From the IMG/VR virus record IMGVR_UViG_3300025913_000081, positions 1 through 33,954 of that record: DNA of 33,954 nucleotides, one strand, 5' to 3'. The translations under genes were made by a program, and so were the position numbers. This DNA comes from a virus. Below the pieces are notes generated by a model, which ran no database searches, was not told the origin of the DNA, and was given only the letters and a program-made list of their open reading frames with translations. Positions 23,521-31,304 of the stretch are shown here, piece by piece (the stretch's first letter is position 1; every line of letters starts with the position of its first letter).

Positions 23521-23552
23521 CGCGCCCCGTCGTCTTTCGCAGGGAGAGGCCC

Positions 23553-26500
23553 TCAGACGAACTGCACGCCGCTGTTGGTGATGATGAAGTCGACGGCGAT
23601 GAACTCGATCGCGCGGGTCGGGACCACCACGATCCTGCCGTTCAGCTTGTTCTGGTCGACGTCGGCCTGCGTGTTGTTCGTCTCGTTCATCACGACCTGG
23701 AAGGCCTCGATGCCCTGCTGCGACTGGATGAGGCCCAGCTGCAGCGAGGCCTGGGCGGTGAAGGTCGCCCAGACCGCGGGAGTGTTCTGCTCGAACTCCA
23801 GCTGCAGGGCGATGTTCTTGATGATGCGCTTGACCTCGACCAGCATTCGGCGGACGTTGACGCGGTTGAGGGCCGAGTTCTTGACCTGCAGCGTCTTCTG
23901 GCCCCAGACCACGAAGCCCTGGCGCGGGAAGGTGGCGATGGGGTTGATCCTCGAGTCGTACAGGGTGTCCCTGTCGGACGAGGTCAGCCGCACCTCCACG
24001 TTGGTGACGAAGTCGAGGGCCGCGCGGTTGAAGCCGGCGGGGGCGAACCACGGGTAGCCCACCCGGTCGTTGAAGCCCAGGGCGCCCAGGGCGGCGACCG
24101 AGGCCGGCACCTTGACGCGGCGTCGGTTGGTCTTGTCGTCGATGAAGATGTCCGGGAAGTAGGTCCCCGCGTAGTTGTTGTCGAGGGCCCGGCTGTCGAA
24201 CTGCCTGGACGTCTGGTTGACGTCTGGCTTGGTCGTCGAGTCGTCGAACAGGCGGTTGATCGACTCGTCGTACTTCTCGACGTCCATCACGTAGTAGGCC
24301 AGGCCGTAGTCCCGGACCTTCTGCCCGGTGTAGTCGGTGATGAAGGGCTCACGGATGCCTGGGATGGCCAGCAGGTTGTGATTGGCCCTCATCGGGTCGG
24401 TCATGATGTTGACACCGGCCACGTAGGAGGCGACCGTCGCGTTGGACTGCCCCGTGCCTGTCTGGTTCTGCGAGAAGCCGGCGGGCACGAAGCCGGGGGC
24501 AGCATCGGCGTCGAAGCTCGAGGCCCTGTCGTTCATCCGGCGCGAGTCAGAGTCCAGGAAGTTGACGCCGTCGAAGCCGCCGGCGACGAAGGTGCTGAAC
24601 TTCAGGTACGGGTTGAAGCGGTTGAAGGTCGAGGCCGGAGCCTTGCCCAGCAGGGTGGCGAAGGTGATGCGGTTGCCCAGCACCCCGTCGTTGACAGTGT
24701 ACTGGGTCGTGTCGACCACGCCGTTGCGGACGTAGGCCGCCTCGCGCATGTGCGCGTCGACGGAGGCCGTCAGGTCGTTGATCGAGGTGTTGGAGAAGGC
24801 GACCTTGGCCAGCGTGAACTTGTTGTCGTTGAGGCGATCAGCTCCCGCCCCGGTGACCACCGTGTCGAGGAGCGACAGCCCCTGGAACTGGGTCAAGGCG
24901 CTCAGCAGGCCGTTGGGCGCCGTCTCCAGGTTCGGGTCCAGCGGGATGTCGTTTCGCTCGAACTTGACGCCCCAGTAGTACAGCGGGATCGCCAGCTCGG
25001 TGATGCCGGGCTCGCCGAACCAGGCCGCGGTCGTCGGGCGCTGCCCCTTCGTCACCTTCGACCGGAAGGGAACCGGTGGGACGATGGCACCCGACAGGGC
25101 CTGCGCCGAGCCGGTCACCACGCCGGAGATGCGGACCACGCTGCCGACCTGGGCGGCGTCGGTCAGCGAGTCGTTGGTCTTCAGGACCGCAGGGCCGCGG
25201 AAGCCGAAAGGCAGGCACTGTGCCGGGACCTGTCCCCGGTTGACCTGCTCGTTCATCACCACCCGGACGTAGGCCGACTGGTTGGCGTACTTGCCGCTGG
25301 CGACGACGCGCCGTTCGTTGGGATCCGTGGCGTCGAAGTTGTAGTACAGCTTGCGATCGCCGATGACCTGCGCCACGTAGTTGGGCTTGGTCGGGTCGAG
25401 GGTGCAGTTGTTGAACTGCTCCAGTACGTTCGGGCTGGTGTCGTTGTCGTCCCAGGCCCTGATCTGGACCGCGAAGGTGCCGTACTTGTTGGCGGCATCG
25501 AGAGAGGCCTTCAGGTTGACGATCGACACCTTGAACAGGTTGTTGGCGTACGCGCCGTCGTCCAGGGCCTCGATCCTGAAGAGGTCGTACTCTGTCGCGC
25601 CGAAGGGCTGGCTGATGAAGAAGCTGGTGGTCGGCGTCTTGTAGCGGGTGTTGAACGCGCCGAAGGCCTTGCGGTAGACCAGGGTGTTGTCGCCCGAGGT
25701 GGTGCTGACGTTGTTGGTGCCCGAGACCACGGCCACATAGTTGTTGGCGGCCGTTGCGATCTCATCGTCCACCGCGAAGTCGGAGTACAGCAGGTGGAGG
25801 GCCGAGTCGAACTTGTCAGGGTCGGTGTTGAGGACCTTGCCGAAGTAGTCCTTGGCGCTCGGGTTGAGGGAGGCCGTCACGATGTGGACGCCCGGGTTGC
25901 CGTCCTGGTTGTAGTAGGAGTTGCCCAGGGTCGAAGAGAAGATCAGCTTGAAGTTGCCGGCAGCGTCTGCCAGGCCCGCATCGCTCAGCGAGTTGACGGC
26001 GCCGCCCGTCAGGCTGCGGTTGTAGTCAGCCACCATCATCTTGGTGCCCGAGGCTAGCAGCACCACGCCGCGGACCAGGTTGACGGTCGCGTTGTGGAAG
26101 GAGTCGTTGTCGGTGAAGTCGGCCTGGCCGAAGGCCTCGGCCGCCTGCTTGGTGTGCTGGGCGACCAGGAACTGGACGCAGTGGTCGTAGCGACCGTAGG
26201 GGTCGCCGCCGGAGACCACCTTGCCGCCTCCTGAGGCCGAAAGGACGGTCGTCGAGTCGCCGTCCAGGTGGAAGCCGGCGCTGACGACCTCGCCCGTCTC
26301 CTGTGTCCGCGCGACGTCGGTGGCAGTCGCGTTGGCGCCCGCGCCCAGGACACGCAGGAAGGTCAGGGCCTGGCGGTTGGCGAGGTAGGCGTTGGCCGCG
26401 TAGGGCCCGAAGCGCTTGGGGTCGAGGTCGCCGAACTGGGCGACGAACTGATCCCAGTTGCCCACCGTGACCGGGATGAAGGCGGGGCCGCGGTTGGCGG

Positions 26501-26606
26501 TGCCGATGATGCCTGCAGGGACGCCGGCCGGCCCAACGGGGGCGGGCGCAGACAGATCGATCTCTCGATCGAAGAAGTTCGGCGACCTGAAAGTCTGCTG
26601 GGCCAT
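23553..26606 (-). CDS. Tail sheath protein, first copy (T4 gp18-like)
   Basis: The product has 1017 residues. It shares with the second copy the N-terminal EIDLSAP and GVPAGIIGTANRGPAFIPVT (28-47), ALTFLRVLG, and the C-terminal YPWFAPAGFNRAAL, FVVWGQKTLQ, RVNVRRMLVEVKRII and RAIEFIAVDFIITNS. The middle part differs clearly between the copies. Sheath subunits assemble around the tube in an extended state and contract to drive the tube through the host envelope. The ATG at 26606 is preceded by AGAGGAG with 9 nt spacing, and an exact ATAGTTA lies 31 nt upstream. It follows the gp15-like gene, matching the T4 order of neck and sheath genes. Confidence 0.97.
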   Translation of the reverse strand: MAQQTFRSPNFFDREIDLSAPAPVGPAGVPAGIIGTANRGPAFIPVTVGNWDQFVAQFGDLDPKRFGPYAANAYLANRQALTFLRVLGAGANATATDVARTQETGEVVSAGFHLDGDSTTVLSASGGGKVVSGGDPYGRYDHCVQFLVAQHTKQAAEAFGQADFTDNDSFHNATVNLVRGVVLLASGTKMMVADYNRSLTGGAVNSLSDAGLADAAGNFKLIFSSTLGNSYYNQDGNPGVHIVTASLNPSAKDYFGKVLNTDPDKFDSALHLLYSDFAVDDEIATAANNYVAVVSGTNNVSTTSGDNTLVYRKAFGAFNTRYKTPTTSFFISQPFGATEYDLFRIEALDDGAYANNLFKVSIVNLKASLDAANKYGTFAVQIRAWDDNDTSPNVLEQFNNCTLDPTKPNYVAQVIGDRKLYYNFDATDPNERRVVASGKYANQSAYVRVVMNEQVNRGQVPAQCLPFGFRGPAVLKTNDSLTDAAQVGSVVRISGVVTGSAQALSGAIVPPVPFRSKVTKGQRPTTAAWFGEPGITELAIPLYYWGVKFERNDIPLDPNLETAPNGLLSALTQFQGLSLLDTVVTGAGADRLNDNKFTLAKVAFSNTSINDLTASVDAHMREAAYVRNGVVDTTQYTVNDGVLGNRITFATLLGKAPASTFNRFNPYLKFSTFVAGGFDGVNFLDSDSRRMNDRASSFDADAAPGFVPAGFSQNQTGTGQSNATVASYVAGVNIMTDPMRANHNLLAIPGIREPFITDYTGQKVRDYGLAYYVMDVEKYDESINRLFDDSTTKPDVNQTSRQFDSRALDNNYAGTYFPDIFIDDKTNRRRVKVPASVAALGALGFNDRVGYPWFAPAGFNRAALDFVTNVEVRLTSSDRDTLYDSRINPIATFPRQGFVVWGQKTLQVKNSALNRVNVRRMLVEVKRIIKNIALQLEFEQNTPAVWATFTAQASLQLGLIQSQQGIEAFQVVMNETNNTQADVDQNKLNGRIVVVPTRAIEFIAVDFIITNSGVQFV

Positions 26607-26637
26607 TAGGGTGCTCCTCTAGCGTGTATCGCTGGCA

Positions 26638-26644
26638 TAACTAT
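26638..26644 (-). promoter_or_regulatory. Late-promoter-like motif ATAGTTA upstream of the first sheath gene
   Basis: This exact ATAGTTA lies 31 nt before the ATG; the leader between contains AGAGGAG. Immediately upstream, an imperfect GC-rich hairpin (GCGGGTC and GGACCGC arms, about 26651-26668) separates it from the gp15-like gene. Confidence 0.6.
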
Positions 26645-26675
26645 CCAGGTGCGGTCCCAAAGACCCGCGTGACCC

Positions 26676-27974
26676 TCAGTCTTCAGCGAGGACGATAGTT
26701 AGGCCGCCGAGGTCAGCGCCCGCCAGCACCGTCTCACCCGTGAAGCGGTTGCGGCCCACGACGCGCACCAGCCTGGTGACGGTTCCTCCGTTCCTGTCAA
26801 TGCCTGTCACCTTTTGAAACGTTGTCAGCTGTGAACCACGGCGGACGTTCTTCAAGGCAGGATCCTGCGGGACCACATCGTCAGGGTGCGGGTAGAGCCG
26901 GGTGCCATTGACCCGCCGCTGGTCTGCCCTGCGAGAGGGCCCATCGCTGCCGTCGGCCAGGGGCAGTGTCGGGTCGTCCGCCCCCAGGAAGGGCTCCACC
27001 ACCTCGCCGGAGCCAACCAGCTGGATGTCACCCTGGATGCCGGCCTGGAAGGAGATGGTCGGCGAGCTGACGTATCGCTTGATGGGAATGGGCGCTCCTG
27101 GGACGGCAGGCGCGAAGGCGTAGCCGGGGACCTTGACCGTGAAGCGGTACTTGATGTTCCTCTCTGCCTGAGAGTAGTCGTCAGCGTTGAGGTCAGCGCT
27201 GTACTGGTTGCTGTCGACGGTGGCCATGAACCAGTAGCCCTTGTCGGTGTCCAGGCGCCAGGCGTTGCCCTGCGGCAGGAAGGACCCCAGCAGGGCCTCC
27301 AGCATCTGGTTCATGTGCGCGGTGTACTGTGCCCACAGGACCACGTCGTAGGTGGCTGTGAAGAACTGCGGGGCCGGCACCACGATGGTCTCAAAGACGT
27401 TGTCGAGCCGGTTGCCGGCCAGCAGGCCGCCCTGCTGGACGACTGGGTCTGACTCCAGCTCGCCCACCTCCCGCAGGGTCGTCAGCTGGTTGGGGTCGGC
27501 GGCCCCTGGGGGCACCCCCAGGTTCGACTGGTGCCTCAGGAAAAGTCGATTGATGAGGTTCTGGTACCCGCGGTCCGATTTGTCTAGCCGGCGGTGGATG
27601 ACGATCTCGCCCGTCTGCTGGTTGATCCCACGCCCAGTCACGTCGAGGGTCGGGTCCTGGACCACGCTGGTCCGGACTGCCGTCACCAGCGGCAGGATCA
27701 GCGAGCCGTTCCTGTCGTGCAGGGCCCGCAGCTTCTTGTTGAGCGACCACTTCTCGCCTGCGTAGAAGACGACAGGCACCTTCTTTGACTCTGTCCCGTC
27801 CCCGCCGACGACCATGTTGATGCCCGAGTCGAACAGGGTGAACAGTGCCCTGTCGACGTCGCTGATGCCGACAGACGGGATCGTGATGTCAGGCGCCGAC
27901 TTGCCCTGGTATCCCGACGGCAGGCCGGGGACCCCGAACCTGGAGCGCGCTCGTGCCGTGTAGCGAGTCGTCAT
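26676..27974 (-). CDS. Tail completion and sheath stabiliser protein, T4 gp15-like
   Basis: The product has 432 residues. The gp15 pattern is visible: DRALFTLFDSGINMVV, KVPVVFYAGEKWSL, GSLILPLVTAVRTSV, then FFTATYDVVLWAQYTAHMNQ, MLEALLGSFLPQG, and IKYRFTVKVPGYAFAP. In T4, gp15 forms the hexameric ring that ends the tail and joins it to the neck. The protein is longer than T4 gp15 (about 270 residues) and has an added C-terminal region containing GSQLTTFQKVTGID. The ATG at 27974 comes 6 nt after the stop of the gp14-like gene, with GAGGGACC upstream, so the two are cotranscribed. Confidence 0.8.
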   Translation of the reverse strand: MTTRYTARARSRFGVPGLPSGYQGKSAPDITIPSVGISDVDRALFTLFDSGINMVVGGDGTESKKVPVVFYAGEKWSLNKKLRALHDRNGSLILPLVTAVRTSVVQDPTLDVTGRGINQQTGEIVIHRRLDKSDRGYQNLINRLFLRHQSNLGVPPGAADPNQLTTLREVGELESDPVVQQGGLLAGNRLDNVFETIVVPAPQFFTATYDVVLWAQYTAHMNQMLEALLGSFLPQGNAWRLDTDKGYWFMATVDSNQYSADLNADDYSQAERNIKYRFTVKVPGYAFAPAVPGAPIPIKRYVSSPTISFQAGIQGDIQLVGSGEVVEPFLGADDPTLPLADGSDGPSRRADQRRVNGTRLYPHPDDVVPQDPALKNVRRGSQLTTFQKVTGIDRNGGTVTRLVRVVGRNRFTGETVLAGADLGGLTIVLAED

Positions 27975-27980
27975 GGTCCC

Positions 27981-28652
27981 TCAGTCCTCATCAAAGAACG
28001 CAGAAGTACTGGACCCGTCCTTGTCGCCTCGCGGCGACACCTCCTTGGCACCGGTGATGGGCGGGCCCACCACGGCGGGGCTCTGCAGGGCCCGGACGTC
28101 TCCCGTCGGGCCCTCCGCGTTGACGGCCTGGCCGCGTTGCTGGTGGAAGGTCGACTGCACCGCGTCGGGATCGGGCCGGCTGATGTCGGTCGGTCCCAGG
28201 GTGGGCGCCTTGAACTGTCCCTCGCGAGCCTTGGTTCCGATCAGCTTAATGCCGTCCTTGTGCTCGGCCAGGCCGTAGATGTTGCGCATGAAGACGCGCT
28301 CGGTGACCTCGTAGAAGACGTCGCTGAAGGAGAAGAAGTCGCCGATCGACAGGGCGATCCCCTTCTCGACCAGGTCGCGGTGCTGCAGGAAGACCTCGAT
28401 CTTGAACTGGGCGTCGATGCCGAACTGGTCGATCTTGGTGTCGGACTGGAAGTGGGTGTCGACCAGGGCGTCCAGCGCGATGGGCTGGTCGAAGACCTTG
28501 ACAGGAGCCTCGTTGAAGACGTCGTCGGCCTTGGTCTTGGCCTCGTTGATCGGGTAGTAGTAGACCTTCTGGCCCACCACGTCCTTGATCACTTCCTTGG
28601 TGATGTCGCTGATGAAGTTCAGCTCTCTCGTCGTCAGGAAAAGCCTGGCCAT
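27981..28652 (-). CDS. Neck protein, T4 gp14-like
   Basis: The product has 223 residues. The conserved pieces are LNFISDITKEVIKDVVGQKV, YYYPINEAKTKADDVFNEAP, then IDQFGIDAQFKIEVFLQ and ISIGDFFSFSDVFYEVT-like strands near 125-145. The order (YYPI..., D.F.EA, FGI, then G.FF......F.V) follows the gp14 neck family, which with gp13 joins the filled head to the tail. The last ~75 residues are low in complexity and may be flexible. The ATG at 28652 is preceded by GAGGGC, 8 nt after the gp13-like stop. Confidence 0.75.
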   Translation of the reverse strand: MARLFLTTRELNFISDITKEVIKDVVGQKVYYYPINEAKTKADDVFNEAPVKVFDQPIALDALVDTHFQSDTKIDQFGIDAQFKIEVFLQHRDLVEKGIALSIGDFFSFSDVFYEVTERVFMRNIYGLAEHKDGIKLIGTKAREGQFKAPTLGPTDISRPDPDAVQSTFHQQRGQAVNAEGPTGDVRALQSPAVVGPPITGAKEVSPRGDKDGSSTSAFFDED

Positions 28653-28661
28653 GCGCCCTCC

Positions 28662-29852
28662 TCAGCCCAGCACGATCGACTTGCCCAGCGGCATGGGGGT
28701 CAGCTGCAGCATCTTCTGCATGTACTCGGCGATGGCGGCCTGGCTCTTCAGGAGCTCCTCGTTGGTCAACCGGTTGAGGAACTCCTTCAGGTTGGTCACC
28801 AACCTGTCCTGGTCGTCCCGACCCTGGCTCACCAGCTCCTCGCCGTTGAGCTGCAGGTCAGCGTTCGGGATCGGGATCGTCTTGATCTTGGACCTGGTCA
28901 GGCCCAGCAGCTCCCGAGCCAAGGCCAGCGTGTACTGGCGGATCCACTGGCGACCAGGGACGGTGATGGTCCCGTAAGGCAGGATGCTGAAGGGCACGTT
29001 CTCCGGGCCCGAGATGCCGTAGATGGAGTCGTCCTGAAAAGACGGGTCGAAGACGCCCGCGGGCGGGGCCACCTTGACGTAGAGCCTCCCGCCGTTTGGT
29101 CCGATGTCGATGTCGGTGATGGGCATCGGGAAGATGCGGAGGTTGCTGCCGATGATCTGGTAGCTGTAGTTGGAGCGCCGGACCCGGTACGCCTCCTTCA
29201 GCATCCCGCGGCGCAGGACGTCCTCGAAGACAGGCAGCACGTAGAAGACGGTGCTGTTGACGTAGCTCTCGTAGTTGAAGTTGGTGGCCAGGAAGTTGGT
29301 GATGTTGCTGGCGTTCAGCAGGAACGTCTGGGCCGCCAGCGGCTCGAAGTGGAAGACCTCGACGACCCTCATCTTGCCGACCGACCCCGTCGCCAGCGTG
29401 TCGACGACCAGCTTGGTGGTGTCGACGGACGAGGTCAGCATGGTGTAGATGTTGTAGTCCTGTTGCCCGGGCTTCAGGTCGAAGTAGCCCAACTGCGCAT
29501 CGTAGTTGCCGCCCACGCTGGCCTGGTAGGCGTAGGCGTCTGCCAAGCGGATCAGGAAGTCGAGGGTGTTCTGCGGGTACTTGTTGGTCAGGTCGGTGGA
29601 GCCGGTGGGCTGGCCCAGGACGTTGGCCAGCTCGCTGACGATCTTCATCTCCTGGACGTACCGTGCGTACTCCAGGGTCGCCTCCTCCAGGCACGCCCAG
29701 ATCTCCTTCTGGGTCAGCTCCACGCTGAGGACGTCGTCGCCCATCTTGCGCTTGACGAAGGTGACCATCCCGTCGGCCTCCTGTTGGAAGGCCGGGTCGG
29801 AGTCGAAGAACCCGAAGGGAGTGGGGCGCAGGGTCTGGGCGAAGGTCGGCAC
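28662..29852 (-). CDS. Neck/head completion protein, T4 gp13-like
   Basis: The product has 396 residues. The N-terminal part has TFVKRKMGDDVLSVELTQKE followed by IWACLEEATLEYARYV, a helix pattern that I recognise from gp13-like neck proteins of marine T4-type phages. Further pieces are QQDYNIYTML, VVEVFHFEP and a C-terminal helical part with WIRQYTLALARELLGLTRSK and NGEELVSQGRDDQ. The order gp13-gp14-gp15-sheath agrees with T4. The start is GTG at 29852, 5 nt after ATAGTTA (29864-29858), with no Shine-Dalgarno sequence, so it is one of the clearest candidates for a leaderless late mRNA. Confidence 0.75.
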   Translation of the reverse strand: MPTFAQTLRPTPFGFFDSDPAFQQEADGMVTFVKRKMGDDVLSVELTQKEIWACLEEATLEYARYVQEMKIVSELANVLGQPTGSTDLTNKYPQNTLDFLIRLADAYAYQASVGGNYDAQLGYFDLKPGQQDYNIYTMLTSSVDTTKLVVDTLATGSVGKMRVVEVFHFEPLAAQTFLLNASNITNFLATNFNYESYVNSTVFYVLPVFEDVLRRGMLKEAYRVRRSNYSYQIIGSNLRIFPMPITDIDIGPNGGRLYVKVAPPAGVFDPSFQDDSIYGISGPENVPFSILPYGTITVPGRQWIRQYTLALARELLGLTRSKIKTIPIPNADLQLNGEELVSQGRDDQDRLVTNLKEFLNRLTNEELLKSQAAIAEYMQKMLQLTPMPLGKSIVLG

Positions 29853-29857
29853 GTCCG

Positions 29858-29864
29858 TAACTAT
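29858..29864 (-). promoter_or_regulatory. Late-promoter-like motif ATAGTTA before 29852
   Basis: This exact ATAGTTA is followed by CGGAC and then GTG. It heads the gp13-gp14-gp15 operon. Confidence 0.6.
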
Positions 29865-29879
29865 GGACGCGCCGTGGCC

Positions 29880-30419
29880 TCAGCCCGTCACCCTGACGAT
29901 GATGAAGTTGCCGTTGCCCAACTGGAAGTTGGCGCCGCCGTTGTTGGACGACACTCGGATGTCGAGCTGGTCACCGGCACTGTAGTAGTTGAGGTCGACC
30001 ATGGCCATGCCCGTCGGGTACGACTGACCGTTGCTGATAGTGGCCTGGCGCTGGCAGTTGGCATGCTTGATGCCGTTGACGAAGAGCGAGGCGGTGTAGA
30101 CGCCGGCAGAACCGGAGAACGACAGGGTCGTGCTGGTGTAGTACCAGCCCTGCTGGTTGACCCCCAACGTGGTCCCTGACACTGGGGTGACGCCGGCGCT
30201 GATGGCAGAGCCCGTCTGCCACTGCACCAGGCTGAACGTGCCGGGAGATCCCAGGTTGATGCCGCCCGAAAACGCAGCGGCAGTGGACATGATGCCAAAG
30301 CTGCCTGCCGACGAGGTGATGGCACCGGCCACGTTGAGGTTGGTCAGGGTCGTCGACCCGACCACGTTGAGGTTCGGGCTGCCGTCGTCTACGAGGCCCC
30401 TGCTGTCGATGATCGCCAT
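29880..30419 (-). CDS. Fibre or decoration protein with C1q-like C-terminal domain
   Basis: The product has 179 residues. The N-terminal ~75 residues are Ser/Thr/Gly/Asn-rich and repeat-like (NLNVVGSTTLTNLNVAGAIT), typical of a fibre shaft or trimerising region. From about residue 90 a jelly-roll pattern follows: GWYYTSTTLSFSGSAGVYTA, SLFVNGIKHANCQRQ, then SAGDQLDIRVSSNNGG and a final FIIVRV strand. This alternation (WY, strand, LFVNG, QRQ, AGD, ends in V-V) is that of C1q/TNF-like heads of phage fibres and capsid spikes, which bind host surfaces. GGGGGAG lies 3 nt before the ATG at 30419. No host receptor can be inferred. Confidence 0.75.
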   Translation of the reverse strand: MAIIDSRGLVDDGSPNLNVVGSTTLTNLNVAGAITSSAGSFGIMSTAAAFSGGINLGSPGTFSLVQWQTGSAISAGVTPVSGTTLGVNQQGWYYTSTTLSFSGSAGVYTASLFVNGIKHANCQRQATISNGQSYPTGMAMVDLNYYSAGDQLDIRVSSNNGGANFQLGNGNFIIVRVTG

Positions 30420-30458
30420 GTCTCCCCCTTAGCCGCCGTGGGCGTGGATCGCCCGCTC

Positions 30459-30812
30459 CTACCGCTTGACGTCGGCCTTGGAACCGGAGCCCAGCTTGCG
30501 GCGCTTGCCGCCCTTCTTGTGTTTCGTGTACAGCGCGTACTTGCCGCCTGTCTTCCGGATGACCTCGGCGATGGTCTTCCGCAGGTCGCCCAGGCGAACA
30601 CGCACGGTGCCCTCCCGCGGGTAGTAGGGCGCCCCCACCGCGTCGTTGCCGCGGTACTCGTCGGGCTCGCCGTCGCAGTCGGAAAGCAGCTCCTCGCCAG
30701 GCTCGACGTCGTCGTCGGAGGCCCCGGCGACCTTCATCATGCCCCCGCGGGCGGCCGGAGGCGTGCCAAAGGCGTCCTCCTCGACGGGTTCGAAGTTTTT
30801 TCGTGCGGCCAT
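30459..30812 (-). CDS. Small protein with an internal copy of the helix motif and a basic end
   Basis: The product has 117 residues. The first 60 are acidic (DDDVEPGEELLSDCDGEPDE). Residues about 69-87 read TVRVRLGDLRKTIAEVIR, which matches the N-terminal helix of the proteins at 18850 and 18128 but lies inside the chain. The end, GGKYALYTKHKKGGKRRKLG, resembles the start of a short conserved unit (K-Y-x-L-Y-S/T-K...K-x-L-G) seen at the ends of many phage proteins, but is cut short here. The ATG at 30812 follows CTAGTTA by 8 nt. Its role is unknown. Confidence 0.7.
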   Translation of the reverse strand: MAARKNFEPVEEDAFGTPPAARGGMMKVAGASDDDVEPGEELLSDCDGEPDEYRGNDAVGAPYYPREGTVRVRLGDLRKTIAEVIRKTGGKYALYTKHKKGGKRRKLGSGSKADVKR

Positions 30813-30820
30813 TCCGGCCT

Positions 30821-30827
30821 TAACTAG
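30821..30827 (-). promoter_or_regulatory. Late-promoter-like motif CTAGTTA before 30812
   Basis: CTAGTTA lies 8 nt before the ATG; the bases between (AGGCCGGA) include a weak AAGG ribosome site. The GCCGG and CCGGC on its two sides form an inverted repeat around the motif. Confidence 0.5.
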
Positions 30828-30842
30828 GCCGGCTCAGGAGGG

Positions 30843-31304
30843 TCAGGCGGCCTCAGCGCGGCCCAGGTCATCGACCAGGCACGCCTGCGACAGGCCCGCG
30901 AGCTGGGCAAAGGGGGCGGAGGGCTCCTGCGTCGACTTCGACAGGGCGCTCAGAGCCTCAGCGTACTCGCCTTGGGCAACCCGCAGGTTGAGGAAGGCGT
31001 TGACCACGCGCTTCAGCTCGGGCGGCAGGGAGTTGATGTTGACCTGGACGGGCTCCGGCTTGCCGACCTGGTCCAGGATGGCCTGGGTGATCTGCTTGGA
31101 GACCTCGATGTCCTCGCGCAGCTCGTGGTCCTGGATGACCTTCTGCGCCTTGGCGCGCTCCCGCGCCTCCTCGGCCAGCGTGGCCTTCGCTGGGTCGGAC
31201 GTGGCCCTGACGGCCTCGTCGATCAGCTCCTTGCGGATCGTGATGCCCGGCAGGACCTCCACCTCCGGGCCCTTCTTATCGAACTTCTTCTTGACCACGT
31301 TCAC
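30843..31304 (-). CDS. Hypothetical helical protein of 153 residues
   Basis: The product begins MNVVKKKFDKKGPEVEVLPG, followed by long charged helices (AKATLAEEARERAKAQKVI and ELREDIEVSKQITQAILDQV) and VNINSLPPELKRVVNAFLN. The family is not recognised. I chose GTG at 31304, which overlaps the TGA of the preceding gene (GTGA) as at 32029; GTG at 31298, behind GAGGAG with 5 nt spacing, is an equally possible start. A much longer in-frame reading to 31502 would overlap the SGNH gene by 200 nt and is rejected. It ends 15 nt before the motif of the next gene. Confidence 0.75.
   Translation of the reverse strand: MNVVKKKFDKKGPEVEVLPGITIRKELIDEAVRATSDPAKATLAEEARERAKAQKVIQDHELREDIEVSKQITQAILDQVGKPEPVQVNINSLPPELKRVVNAFLNLRVAQGEYAEALSALSKSTQEPSAPFAQLAGLSQACLVDDLGRAEAA

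Noticed and set aside
24378-26057. Plus-strand open frame of 559 codons opposite the first sheath gene
   Set aside because: The minus-strand product is an unmistakable tail sheath; the plus frame is a shadow of its codon bias.
26695-26701. Exact ATAGTTA on the plus strand
   Set aside because: It points away from any gene, inside the 3' end of the gp15-like gene; taken as chance, though it reminds that single copies of a 7-mer prove little.
28137-30179. Plus-strand open frame of 680 codons across three minus-strand genes
   Set aside because: It spans the gp14-like, gp13-like and fibre genes, including their intergenic gaps, and shows only Val/Leu/Asp-rich shadow composition.
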